Made by a program: the position numbers and the translations under genes. A stretch of 13,465 nt of DNA from NCBI GenBank assembly GCA_947068385.1, contig CAMTBF010000040.1:1-13465 (forward strand). The letters run 5' to 3'. Shown in pieces: positions 7,517 through 13,465 of the stretch (the stretch's first letter is position 1; each line of letters opens with the position of its first letter). The stretch comes from an uncultured Lachnospiraceae bacterium. GTDB lineage: Bacteria > Bacillota > Clostridia > Lachnospirales > Lachnospiraceae. The notes beneath the pieces were generated by a model. The model made no database searches, had not been told where the DNA came from, and was given only the letters and a program-made list of their open reading frames with translations.

Positions 7517-8560
7517 ATGAGACGTGGGAAACTGGACAGTCTGGGAGTCAGTGCATTCTGTGAGAGCATGGCCATGATGGTGCAGTCCGGGATCCAGATG
7601 GACGAAGCCGTGGCATTGCTGAGGTCCGGCAGCGGCCAGGGAGGCCCTTTGGAAGAAGGACTTGTAATCATGCAGGCGGAGACGGAGGCCGGCAGGGGGC
7701 TGTCCGCCGCCATGGAGGCCACGGGGCTGTTCCCGGAGTACTGCCTGCGGATGGTCCTGGCAGGGGAGAAGGCAGGGCGGCTGGAGGACGTGCTGTTCCA
7801 GCTGGCGCGCTACTATGAAGACCAGAAGGCCATGACCGGAAAGCTGCGGAATGCCGTTCTCTATCCGGTGGCCATGCTGGGCCTCGTCATCATCGTGCTG
7901 ATCGTCATGCTGGCCATGGTGCTGCCGGCCTTTACGGACGTGTACGACAGCCTGACGGGAAGCCTGACGGCTTCGGCCTACGGATATGTGAGATGGGCTT
8001 ATGTGCTCTGCTGGGCGGCGCTGGCCGTGATGGCGGCATTGGCCGTGACATTGGCATTGGGATTCATCTTATGGAATATGGGAAAACGGAATTTCGTGGA
8101 AGGCCTGCTGCACAGGATTCCGGCCTGCGCGTCCATCCTGGACAGCCTGGGGATGTTCCGCTTCACGGCGGCGCTGTCCACCTTCCTGGCCAGCGGCGAG
8201 ATCCAGGACATCGCGGTGGCGGAGAGCAGGAAGATGGCTTCCTGCAGGCCCGTGGAGGAAAGGATCGACCGCTGCGTCAGCCGTATGGAGCAGGGGCACG
8301 GCATCGCCCAGGCGGCCGTGGACGAGCGCCTTTTCGAGCCCGTATATGGAAGGATGCTCCTGGCAGGGGAGCGCAGCGGCAGCCTGGAGTCTGTGCTGCG
8401 CAAGCTCACGGGACTGCTGGCGGACCACTGCACGGATCTGGTGGACCGCTTGGTGGGCATCGTGGATCCGGTGCTGTCCGGCGTCCTGATGCTGGCGGTA
8501 GGGCTGTCTCTGCTGAGCGTCATGCTGCCTCTGATCGGCATGATGAACTCCATGGGCTAG
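7517..8560 (+). CDS. Type II secretion/type IV pilus platform protein (GspF/PilC-like)
   Basis: A 347-residue inner-membrane protein with two copies of the T2SSF domain (about residues 10-135 and 210-340) and three membrane segments (about 115-138, 160-186 and 318-341). Family signs are 'FCESMAMMVQSGI.MDEAVALL' and 'LRMVLAGEKAGRLEDVLFQLARYYE' in the first half and the parallel 'LLAGERSGSLESVL.KLT' in the second, plus 'LYPVAML' at the first membrane helix. GspF and PilC proteins sit under a pilus or pseudopilus and couple the cytoplasmic ATPase to pilin movement. At 347 residues it is shorter than typical PilC (about 400), and the second half is compact. It is the first gene of a set continuing to the PilT-like ATPase. 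A longer start at ATG 7409 is possible but less likely. Confidence 0.88.
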   Translation: MRRGKLDSLGVSAFCESMAMMVQSGIQMDEAVALLRSGSGQGGPLEEGLVIMQAETEAGRGLSAAMEATGLFPEYCLRMVLAGEKAGRLEDVLFQLARYYEDQKAMTGKLRNAVLYPVAMLGLVIIVLIVMLAMVLPAFTDVYDSLTGSLTASAYGYVRWAYVLCWAALAVMAALAVTLALGFILWNMGKRNFVEGLLHRIPACASILDSLGMFRFTAALSTFLASGEIQDIAVAESRKMASCRPVEERIDRCVSRMEQGHGIAQAAVDERLFEPVYGRMLLAGERSGSLESVLRKLTGLLADHCTDLVDRLVGIVDPVLSGVLMLAVGLSLLSVMLPLIGMMNSMG

Positions 8561-8606
8561 GCCCCGGGCAGGACGGGTCGGATACATAGTCTCGGGAGGT
8601 GGAGAG

Positions 8607-8942
8607 ATGTACGTGGATAAGAGAAAGAAGAGATGGCCCGCGCTGGCGCTGGCAGCGGCGGGGCTCCTCATAGCTGTCTGCGTGTGGCGCATGGTGCTGC
8701 CTGCATCCGGCAGGGACATGGACGAGGAGAGCGTCAGGGCCATGAAGGCCGCGGTGGAGCGCTGCGCCCTGCAGTGCTACGTGGTGGAGGGGGCCTACCC
8801 TCCCAGCCTTGGCTATCTGGTGGAGAATTACGGGCTCCAGATCAATGAGAAGGAGTTCTATGTGAGCTATGACGTTTTTGCGTCCAATGTGCCGCCTGCG
8901 GTGAGGGTGATCAGCAGGAAGCAGCGGGAAGCCGGGTTTTAA
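8607..8942 (+). CDS. Small GspG-like pseudopilin-type protein
   Basis: A 111-residue protein with a basic N-terminus, one membrane helix (about 11-32) and a small extracytoplasmic domain. The segment 'AMKAAVERCALQCYVVEG' followed by 'AYPPSLGYLVENYGL' closely resembles the 'al..Y..dnG.YP...gL..Lv' signature of GspG-type pseudopilins. It lacks the prepilin cleavage motif (G before F-T-L-I-E) expected at the start of the helix, so it may stay uncleaved. Two Cys (residues 53 and 57) lie in the predicted helix. The ribosome site is strong (GGAGG, seven bases before the ATG). It begins 46 bases after the platform gene and ends 20 bases before the next gene. I assign the pilin-like fold by pattern and context, not by a known family name. 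Confidence 0.65.
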   Translation: MYVDKRKKRWPALALAAAGLLIAVCVWRMVLPASGRDMDEESVRAMKAAVERCALQCYVVEGAYPPSLGYLVENYGLQINEKEFYVSYDVFASNVPPAVRVISRKQREAGF

Positions 8943-8962
8943 GGAGAGAGGAGGCATGGCCT

Positions 8963-9433
8963 GTGAGACGGAGAGGCGGTTTGTCCGGAATCTATATGAT
9001 GGCGGTGGCCGGGGTGTTCCTGGCAGGATTTTTCCTGACGGTGGTTTTCGGCGCGCAGACCTACCGGGAGATCGCCCAGGGCCAGAGCCGGAACAATGAG
9101 GCCAGGGCCCTGCTCTCCTATATCTCCACCTGTGTCAGGATGAACGATACGCCGGGGGCGGTGCGGGTGTCCCGGGAGGATGGGGAGCCCGTGCTGGTGA
9201 TCGCGGACGGCCAGAGCGGATATGCCATCCGCATCTACCGATATGGGGACAGCCTGGTGGAGGATTACGGGGAGGCTGAGGGGGCCTTATGCCCGGACAT
9301 GGCCCAGGTCATCGGGGAGACGGAGGAATTCCGGATCGAGGAGCTGGAGAACGGCGCTTACGCCGTAGTCACGGACGCGGGCAGGGTGCTGTTCGGCCTG
9401 AGGAGCGAGAAGGGGGTGGCCGCGGATGATTGA
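8963..9433 (+). CDS. Single-pass membrane protein, minor-pseudopilin-like (possibly the DUF4860 family)
   Basis: A 156-residue protein starting at GTG behind GGAGAGAGGAGG (8942-8953). The only nearby ATG (8956) is in another frame that closes after about 50 codons. An N-terminal membrane helix (about residues 9-30) is followed by a polar helix containing 'SRNNEARALLSYISTCVR' and a beta-rich domain of about 95 residues, the same layout as minor pseudopilins such as GspI, GspJ or ComGF. No prepilin peptidase motif is visible. I recall similar proteins beside GspF-like genes in Lachnospiraceae annotated as DUF4860; this is from memory and uncertain. Its stop overlaps the next start (ATGATTGA, 9426-9433), which implies translational coupling. 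Confidence 0.65.
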   Translation: MRRRGGLSGIYMMAVAGVFLAGFFLTVVFGAQTYREIAQGQSRNNEARALLSYISTCVRMNDTPGAVRVSREDGEPVLVIADGQSGYAIRIYRYGDSLVEDYGEAEGALCPDMAQVIGETEEFRIEELENGAYAVVTDAGRVLFGLRSEKGVAADD

Positions 9434-9962
9434 GGATGGCGGCAGAACCGGAAGAAAGCGAAAGGGGAGCCGTGGGACGGCCTTTTATATAGAAGCCCTG
9501 CTTTTGTCCGCGGTGTTCATGGTGGCGATGCTGGCGCTGACCAGAGTGTTCGCCTGGTCGGGGCAGCGGGGACGGGACGCGGCGCTCCTGACGGGTGCGG
9601 TGCACCTGGCGGAGAACGGGGCGGAGGCAGTGGCGGCATCCCGCAGCCTGGAGGAGGTGCGGGAGCTGCTGGAGGAGGACGGGAATGCGGAAATGCTTGC
9701 GCCGCCTGCCGGGCAGGCTTCCGGGGCAGCTACCCTTCGGGTGCATTATGACGATGACCTGAACCCTGCGCCGGAGGGGGCGGTGTGGATGGACATCCAG
9801 TGGATGCCGTCAGCCTCCGCAAAGGGCGGGGATGGGGCCTCCCCGGAGGAGGGGCTTGTGAGAAGCGTCATCACCGTGAGCCGGGCGGGGGCGGAGGAAC
9901 CGGTGTACAGGCTGGAGACGGAAGTGTTCACAGGCCTGGACGGGAACCCCGGCGGATTTTAG
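9426..9962 (+). CDS. Single-pass membrane protein with a near-canonical prepilin N-terminus
   Basis: A 178-residue protein of unknown family. After a basic stretch (GRKRKGSRG) comes 'TAFYIEALLLSAVF', strongly resembling the prepilin motif G|FTLIEvLla; taking Gly17 as the cleavage-site residue, the Glu is at +6 instead of the usual +5. The helix spans about residues 19-43. The rest (about 45-178) contains an amphipathic helix, 'LAENGAEAVAASRSLEEVRELL', and a beta-rich domain with 'LRVHYDDDLNP' and 'VYRLETEVFTG', as in minor pseudopilins of the GspI/GspJ type. It overlaps the preceding gene by eight bases and ends 22 bases before the next. A cleaved minor pseudopilin is the best guess, made by pattern. 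Confidence 0.62.
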   Translation: MIEDGGRTGRKRKGSRGTAFYIEALLLSAVFMVAMLALTRVFAWSGQRGRDAALLTGAVHLAENGAEAVAASRSLEEVRELLEEDGNAEMLAPPAGQASGAATLRVHYDDDLNPAPEGAVWMDIQWMPSASAKGGDGASPEEGLVRSVITVSRAGAEEPVYRLETEVFTGLDGNPGGF

Positions 9963-9984
9963 GACAGGACAAGGAGGACGGCAT

Positions 9985-10386
9985 ATGAGGCATATACCGA
10001 TTAAGCTGGGGCCGCTGGCACTGCTGCTGACGGTGATCAGCGTCTGCATGACCACCCTGGGCATCCTTGCGTTCGCCACGGCCCGGGCGGACTGGAACAT
10101 GGCGCAGAAATATGCCGATACGATACAGACCAGATACGCGCTGGAGGCGGAAGGGCAGCGTTTCCTGCAGGCCGCCGCCCGGGCCCTGGAGGAGGGAAAG
10201 GCGCCGGAGGGGCTCGACGGCGCGGAGCGGGACGAGGACGGCACTGTCTGGAGAACCTTCCGGGAGGGAGAGTTCATGCTGAAAGTGGGAATCGCCAGCC
10301 AGGACGGGCAGCTGCAGGTGGTGGGCTGGAGGATGCAGAAGGAATGGGAGCCGGAGGGGGACCTGAATCTCTGGCTGGACGACTGA
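9985..10386 (+). CDS. Small single-pass membrane protein, PilX/GspK-like N-terminus
   Basis: A 133-residue protein with a strong ribosome site (AAGGAGG, 9971-9977). The N-terminus 'LGPLALLLTVISVCMTTLGI' starts a membrane helix (about residues 9-32) and runs on as 'ADWNMAQKYADTIQTRYALEAEGQRFLQAAARAL'. This resembles PilX/GspK minor pilins, where a hydrophobic helix leads into 'A.n..d...A...AE'. There is no acidic residue at the usual position 5. The small C-terminal domain (about 75-133) is acidic with three Trp. The gene ends 29 bases before the PilT-like start, completing a run of four small membrane proteins between platform and ATPase. The assignment rests on pattern and position, and a function is not known. 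Confidence 0.6.
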   Translation: MRHIPIKLGPLALLLTVISVCMTTLGILAFATARADWNMAQKYADTIQTRYALEAEGQRFLQAAARALEEGKAPEGLDGAERDEDGTVWRTFREGEFMLKVGIASQDGQLQVVGWRMQKEWEPEGDLNLWLDD

Positions 10387-10403
10387 TGTTGATTGGAATG
10401 CGT

Positions 10404-10410
10404 GGAGGTG
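10404..10410 (+). promoter_or_regulatory. Ribosome binding site fixing the PilT-like start
   Basis: GGAGGTG lies five bases before ATG 10416, which begins MKLQEILELAV, the expected start of PilT proteins. In-frame starts at 10344, 10386 and 10398 would overlap or abut the previous gene and add residues with no family match. Confidence 0.75.
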
Positions 10411-10415
10411 TAGGG

Positions 10416-11534
10416 ATGAAATTACAGGAGATTCTGGAGCTGGCAGTGCGGGACGAGGATGTGGCGGACATCTTCCTGGTGGCCGGATTGCCGGTCGCCA
10501 TGAAACGGAACGGCGTACAGACACGGATGGACATGGCTCCGCTGATGCCAAAGGATATCGGAGAGCTGGTGGAGCAGATCTACGCGGAGGCAAAGAGGAC
10601 CAAAGCCAGGCTGGAGGCCGGGGAGGACGACGATTTCTCCCTCTCCATGTCCAGGCGGGAGAATTTCCCCGGCGGGCGCTTCCGGGTCAACGTGTTCCGC
10701 CAGAGAGGATCCCTGGCGGCTGTGATCCGCGTCATCCGCTTCGAGCTGCCAGATCCGGTAAAACTTGGGATACCGGAGGACATCCTGGCCCTGACGGACG
10801 ACTCCCAGGGCAGGAGCAATAAGAACGGCGGCCTGGTGCTGGTGACCGGGGCCGCGGGCACGGGCAAGACCACCACTTTGGCCTGTATGATCGACCGGAT
10901 CAACAACAGCCGGGACTGCCATATCATCACCATGGAGGATCCCATCGAGTACATCCACAGGCACAAGAAGGCGATCGTGACCCAGAGGGAGATCTCCATC
11001 GACACGCCGGGATACCCGAGCGCCCTGCGCTCCGCCCTGCGGGAGAGCCCGGACGTGATTCTGTTAGGAGAGATGCGGGATTACGATACCATCTCCGCGG
11101 CCCTGATCGCCGCCGAGACCGGCGTGCTGGTGTTCAGCACCCTGCACACCAACAGCGCGGCGGACACCATCAACCGCATCGTGGACGTGTTCCCGGAGAA
11201 GGAGCAGGCCAGGACCCAGCTGGCCCAGGTCCTGAAGGCCGTGGTCTGCCAGCAGCTGGTGCCGTCCACCATGGAGGACGGGGAGGGCAATCAGATACGG
11301 ATTCCGGTCTTCGAGGTGCTGAAGTCCACGGACGCCATCCAGAACATGATCCGGGAGAACAAGGTGAACCAGCTGGGTGCTGTCATGCAGGCCGGCGTGA
11401 GCCAGGGCATGTGCACCATGGACGGGAATCTCCTGCGGCTGTGCCGGGAGGGGAAGATCACCAAGTCCACGGCATTGAAATACCGCACCCATTACGGATA
11501 CGAGTACATGGAGAAGCGGCTCGGGGAGAATTGA
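10416..11534 (+). CDS. PilT-family secretion/retraction ATPase
   Basis: A 372-residue cytoplasmic ATPase, the normal length for PilT. The N-terminal PAS-like part contains 'DVADIFLVAGLPVAMKRNG' and 'RFRVNVFRQRGSLAAVIRVI'. The core has Walker A GAAGTGKTTT (K151), the Asp box 'ITMEDPIEYIH' (E174-D175), the Walker B-like 'VILLGEMRD' (E219) and the His box 'STLHTNSA' (H244). The C-terminal 'AIQNMIRENKV' matches the AIRNLIRE motif characteristic of PilT and needed for pilus retraction. PilT hexamers depolymerise type IV pili; here no assembly ATPase lies beside it, so it may be the only motor of this gene set or may serve a filament encoded elsewhere. It is the last gene of the set, and the metK regulatory region follows after 34 bases. 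Naming it pilT outright would overstate what is known. Confidence 0.93.
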   Translation: MKLQEILELAVRDEDVADIFLVAGLPVAMKRNGVQTRMDMAPLMPKDIGELVEQIYAEAKRTKARLEAGEDDDFSLSMSRRENFPGGRFRVNVFRQRGSLAAVIRVIRFELPDPVKLGIPEDILALTDDSQGRSNKNGGLVLVTGAAGTGKTTTLACMIDRINNSRDCHIITMEDPIEYIHRHKKAIVTQREISIDTPGYPSALRSALRESPDVILLGEMRDYDTISAALIAAETGVLVFSTLHTNSAADTINRIVDVFPEKEQARTQLAQVLKAVVCQQLVPSTMEDGEGNQIRIPVFEVLKSTDAIQNMIRENKVNQLGAVMQAGVSQGMCTMDGNLLRLCREGKITKSTALKYRTHYGYEYMEKRLGEN

Positions 11535-11568
11535 CCGTCACGATTAGGTGTCAGGATAAAAATTCCTG

Positions 11569-11597
11569 TTGACAAAGGGCTTTATTCGTAGTAGAGT
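11569..11597 (+). promoter_or_regulatory. Sigma-A-type promoter for metK
   Basis: A perfect TTGACA (11569-11574) and TAGAGT (11592-11597) are separated by 17 bases. Transcription would begin near 11603-11605, about 35 bases before the riboswitch aptamer. This separates metK from the ATPase gene upstream. Confidence 0.75.
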
Positions 11598-11602
11598 AAT
11601 AA

Positions 11603-11621
11603 GCGGATAGGGAATATCCGC
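11603..11621 (+). repeat. Hairpin at the expected 5' end of the metK transcript
   Basis: GCGGATA (11603-11609) and TATCCGC (11615-11621) form a perfect 7-bp stem around GGGAA. Its left edge falls five bases after the -10 box, so the RNA may begin with this stem-loop. It could protect the 5' end of the leader. Confidence 0.5.
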
Positions 11622-11637
11622 ACAATTTCATATGATT

Positions 11638-11740
11638 TCTCTTATTCAGAGTCGGTGGAGATACATAGGATCGATGAAGCCGCGGCAACCCCATTGAGGA
11701 AGGTGCCCACCTGAGCGAGTGTTTTTCGAACAATAAGAGG
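11638..11740 (+). ncRNA. S-box (SAM-I) riboswitch aptamer
   Basis: This RNA senses S-adenosylmethionine in the leader of metK. The S-box core is readable: 'CAGAGTCGGTGGAG', 'GATGAAGCCGCGGCAACC' and 'GAGGAAGGTGCC', in the right order and spacing. The P1 helix is perfect over eight pairs: CTCTTATT (11639-11646) with AATAAGAG (11732-11739). The segment after GGTGCC ('CACCTGAGCGAG') departs from the common AAATCC form. With ligand, P1 forms and the terminator at 11763 folds. Without ligand, the 3' strand of P1 is free to pair with the terminator's 5' arm. Confidence 0.95.
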
Positions 11741-11772
11741 ATTTGACATCGACAGATTAAGGTCCGCTTATT
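11732..11772 (+). promoter_or_regulatory. Antiterminator of the SAM riboswitch
   Basis: AATAAGAGGA (11732-11741), mostly the 3' strand of P1, pairs at nine of ten positions with TCCGCTTATT (11763-11772), the 5' arm of the terminator. The two structures exclude each other, which is the usual S-box transcription switch: low SAM, read-through into metK. Confidence 0.8.
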
Positions 11773-11812
11773 TATGGAAGAAAGGCATTCCATGGTAAGC
11801 GGATTTTTCTTA
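11763..11812 (+). terminator. Riboswitch-controlled intrinsic terminator
   Basis: TCCGCTTA (11763-11770) pairs with TAAGCGGA (11796-11803), and an inner stem, ATGGAA (11774-11779) with TTCCAT (11788-11793), extends it. A T-run (11804-11808, then CTT) follows at once. It lies about 40 bases before the metK start and would stop transcription when SAM is abundant. Confidence 0.9.
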
Positions 11813-11850
11813 TCTATATTCATCACTTACATAAAGAAAGGAAGAGACAA

Positions 11851-13038
11851 ATGGAAAAACATTTATTTACATCGGAATCCGTGACGGAAGGGCATCCCGA
11901 CAAGCTCTGCGATGCCGTGTCGGACGCCATCCTGGACGCCTGCATGGAGCAGGACCCCATGAGCCGCGTGGCCTGCGAGACCGCAAGCTGCACAGGCTTC
12001 GTGCTGGTGACAGGTGAGATCACCACAGCGGCCAACCTGGACATCCCCGCCATCGTGCGGAAGACCGTGAACGAGATTGGGTACAATGATTCCAGAGTGG
12101 GGTTCGACGGCAACACCTGCGCCGTGATGGTGGCCCTGGACAAACAGTCCCCGGACATCGCCATGGGCGTGGACAGGGCCCTGGAGGCCAGGGAGGCCCA
12201 GATGACAGACGAGCAGCTGGAGGCCATCGGCGCAGGGGACCAGGGCATGATGTTCGGCTACGCCACCAATGAGACCCAGGAGCTGATGCCCTACCCCATC
12301 GCCCTGGCCCACAAGCTGGCCAGGCAGCTTGCCAAGGTTCGCAAGGACGGCACGCTGTCCTACCTGCGCCCGGACGGCAAGAGCCAGGTGTCCGTGGAGT
12401 ACGATGAGGACGGAAAGCCCCTGCGCCTGGAGGCCGTGGTGCTCTCCACCCAGCATGACGAGGCCGTGGCCCAGGAGCAGATCCACGCGGACATCAAGAA
12501 ATATGTCTTCGACCCCATCCTGCCGAAGGAGCTGGTAGACAAGGACACCAAGTTCTTCATCAATCCCACCGGCCGCTTCGTCATCGGCGGGCCTCAGGGA
12601 GACGCAGGTCTCACCGGCAGGAAGATCATCGTTGACACCTACGGCGGGGCTGCCCGTCACGGCGGCGGCGCCTTCTCCGGCAAGGACTGCACCAAGGTGG
12701 ACAGGAGCGCCGCCTATGCCGCCCGCTACGTGGCCAAGAACATCGTGGCCGCAGGCCTGGCGGAGAAGTGCGAGATCCAGCTCTCCTACGCCATCGGCGT
12801 GGCCCGTCCCACCTCCATCACGGTGAGCACCTTCGGCACCGGAAAGGTGAGCAACGAAAGGCTGGTGGAGATCATCCGGGAGAACTTCGACCTGCGCCCC
12901 GCGGGCATCATCAAGATGCTGGATTTGCGCAGGCCCATCTACCGCCAGACCGCGGCCTACGGGCATTTCGGCCGGGACGACGTGTCCCTCCCCTGGGAGG
13001 CCACCGACAAGGCGGAGACGCTGAAGAAATATCTGTAG
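11851..13038 (+). CDS. metK: S-adenosylmethionine synthetase
   Basis: A 395-residue cytoplasmic enzyme, normal length for bacterial MetK. It makes S-adenosylmethionine from methionine and ATP, releasing phosphate and pyrophosphate. Signatures present are '[15 protein letters not shown]' (H15, D17 and K18 in the ATP/metal site), the hexapeptide region '[15 protein letters not shown]' from residue 127, and the phosphate-binding loop '[19 protein letters not shown]' from residue 271. '[15 protein letters not shown]' is also typical. The ribosome site AAAGGAAG lies six bases before the ATG. It is a single-gene transcription unit with its own promoter, SAM riboswitch and terminator, so its product controls its own expression. 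Confidence 0.98.
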   Translation: MEKHLFTSESVTEGHPDKLCDAVSDAILDACMEQDPMSRVACETASCTGFVLVTGEITTAANLDIPAIVRKTVNEIGYNDSRVGFDGNTCAVMVALDKQSPDIAMGVDRALEAREAQMTDEQLEAIGAGDQGMMFGYATNETQELMPYPIALAHKLARQLAKVRKDGTLSYLRPDGKSQVSVEYDEDGKPLRLEAVVLSTQHDEAVAQEQIHADIKKYVFDPILPKELVDKDTKFFINPTGRFVIGGPQGDAGLTGRKIIVDTYGGAARHGGGAFSGKDCTKVDRSAAYAARYVAKNIVAAGLAEKCEIQLSYAIGVARPTSITVSTFGTGKVSNERLVEIIRENFDLRPAGIIKMLDLRRPIYRQTAAYGHFGRDDVSLPWEATDKAETLKKYL

Positions 13039-13046
13039 TCGATTCG

Positions 13047-13088
13047 AAACCCTTCAAACCATCTGTGGGATGGATTTGGAGGGTTTTT
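13047..13088 (+). terminator. Intrinsic terminator after metK
   Basis: AAACCCTTCAAACCATC (13047-13063) pairs with the strand at 13069-13086 (GATGGATTTGGAGGGTTT), with one G-U pair and one bulged base, around a short TGTGG loop. The T-run at 13084-13088 completes it. It starts eight bases after the metK stop. Confidence 0.92.
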
Positions 13089-13121
13089 CATATCCATTAC
13101 ATATCCGAAAATGAAATCCGC

Positions 13122-13150
13122 TTGCCTGACATAAAATAACTGTGTATAAT
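13122..13150 (+). promoter_or_regulatory. Probable promoter for the AAA-ATPase-like gene
   Basis: TTGCCT (13122-13127) and a perfect TATAAT (13145-13150) are 17 bases apart in AT-rich sequence between the metK terminator and the next start codon. The -35 box matches four of six positions. Confidence 0.6.
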
Positions 13151-13216
13151 AATGGAAGAACAGGATGCCATGAAAATATGGCAACAGCAAATCAATGAAA
13201 GGCGAAAGCAGGGCTT

Positions 13217-13465
13217 ATGGGAATTTATTTGAATCCAGGTAACAGAGGCTTTTGGGAATCGGTTCGGTCTGAGATTTATGTGGATAAGACAGGATTGCTT
13301 GAGGTTACAAATCAGTACATTAATACAGAGCAGAAGTTTATCTGTGTCAGCAGGCCCAGGCGTTTTGGAAAATCCATGGCTCTGAAAATGCTTGCTGCCT
13401 ACTATGGCAGAGGCTGCGACTCCAGGGAGCTCTTCGCGGGACTGAAGATAGCAGAGCAGGAATCT
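13217..13465 (+). CDS. AAA-ATPase-like protein (PF09820 type), 5' part only
   Basis: The first 83 codons of a gene that leaves the window. The N-terminus reads 'FWESVRSEIYVDKTGLL', then 'FICVSRPRRFGKSMALKMLAAYY' in which RRFGKS is a Walker A-like loop with Lys at residue 52; 'LFAGLKI' follows. This order (YVDKT..L, then RPRRFGKS, then LF.gL.I) is typical of the AAA-ATPase-like family, whose full members are about 500-600 residues and usually carry a PD-(D/E)XK nuclease-like C-terminus. The cellular role of the family is unknown, although it is common and multicopy in gut Clostridia and Bacteroidetes. The start is fixed by an in-frame stop at 13196-13198. The ribosome site is weak. Base use is AT-richer than in the genes upstream, consistent with a more recently gained or fast-moving gene. 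Confidence 0.85.
   Translation, partial: MGIYLNPGNRGFWESVRSEIYVDKTGLLEVTNQYINTEQKFICVSRPRRFGKSMALKMLAAYYGRGCDSRELFAGLKIAEQES

Noticed and set aside
8956..8958. ATG behind the ribosome site at 8942-8953
   Set aside because: It opens a frame that ends early; the GTG at 8963 leads into the long membrane-protein frame.
1..13465. tRNA, rRNA, CRISPR arrays, insertion sequences or attachment sites
   Set aside because: I saw no repeat-spacer pattern, transposase, cloverleaf or rRNA motif in the reading; a dedicated search was not possible.

Overview
The window reads as a Gram-positive, GC-rich Clostridia chromosome, most likely Lachnospiraceae. This is inferred from strong Shine-Dalgarno sites, an S-box riboswitch before metK, a membrane-anchored LysM/G5/M23 hydrolase beside murA, a single-gene O-antigen-ligase-like membrane protein and an AAA-ATPase-like gene of a type often expanded in that family. 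All supported genes lie on the + strand. The many long minus-strand reading frames are shadows of GC-rich coding sequence.

Layout. Bases 3-167 are the 3' end of a small alarmone synthetase (RelA/SpoT fold). It is followed by a coiled-coil protein with a C-terminal membrane anchor (220-1017), a flavin reductase-like protein (1050-1613) and a polytopic O-antigen ligase/Wzy-like protein (1636-3225). Next is a cell-wall block: a membrane-anchored LysM-G5-M23 peptidase (3304-4878) and murA (4985-6280), which has its own good sigma-A-type promoter at 4900-4928.

The most interesting part is 6388-11534. A transglutaminase-like lipoprotein is followed by a compact set: a GspF/PilC-like inner-membrane platform protein (7517-8560), four small proteins each with one N-terminal membrane segment that look like divergent minor pseudopilins (8607-10386), and a clear PilT-type ATPase (10416-11534). 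No canonical major pilin, assembly ATPase (PilB/GspE), prepilin peptidase or PilM/N/O set is present in the window. The genes are tightly spaced and probably co-transcribed. This looks like a minimal, atypical type IV filament-like machine whose function I cannot assign.

Bases 11569-11812 hold a complete S-box (SAM) riboswitch unit: promoter, 5' hairpin, aptamer with a perfect 8-bp P1, antiterminator and intrinsic terminator. It precedes metK (11851-13038), so the SAM synthetase is controlled by its own product. metK ends at a strong terminator (13047-13088). The sequence then becomes visibly AT-richer, and a second promoter (13122-13150) precedes a truncated AAA-ATPase-like gene that runs off the window edge.

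Several genes work in the envelope: MurA makes peptidoglycan precursor, the M23 enzyme cuts peptidoglycan, the Wzy-like protein probably acts on a surface glycan, and the pseudopilus-like set would have to cross the wall. The shared theme is an inference from neighbourhood only.
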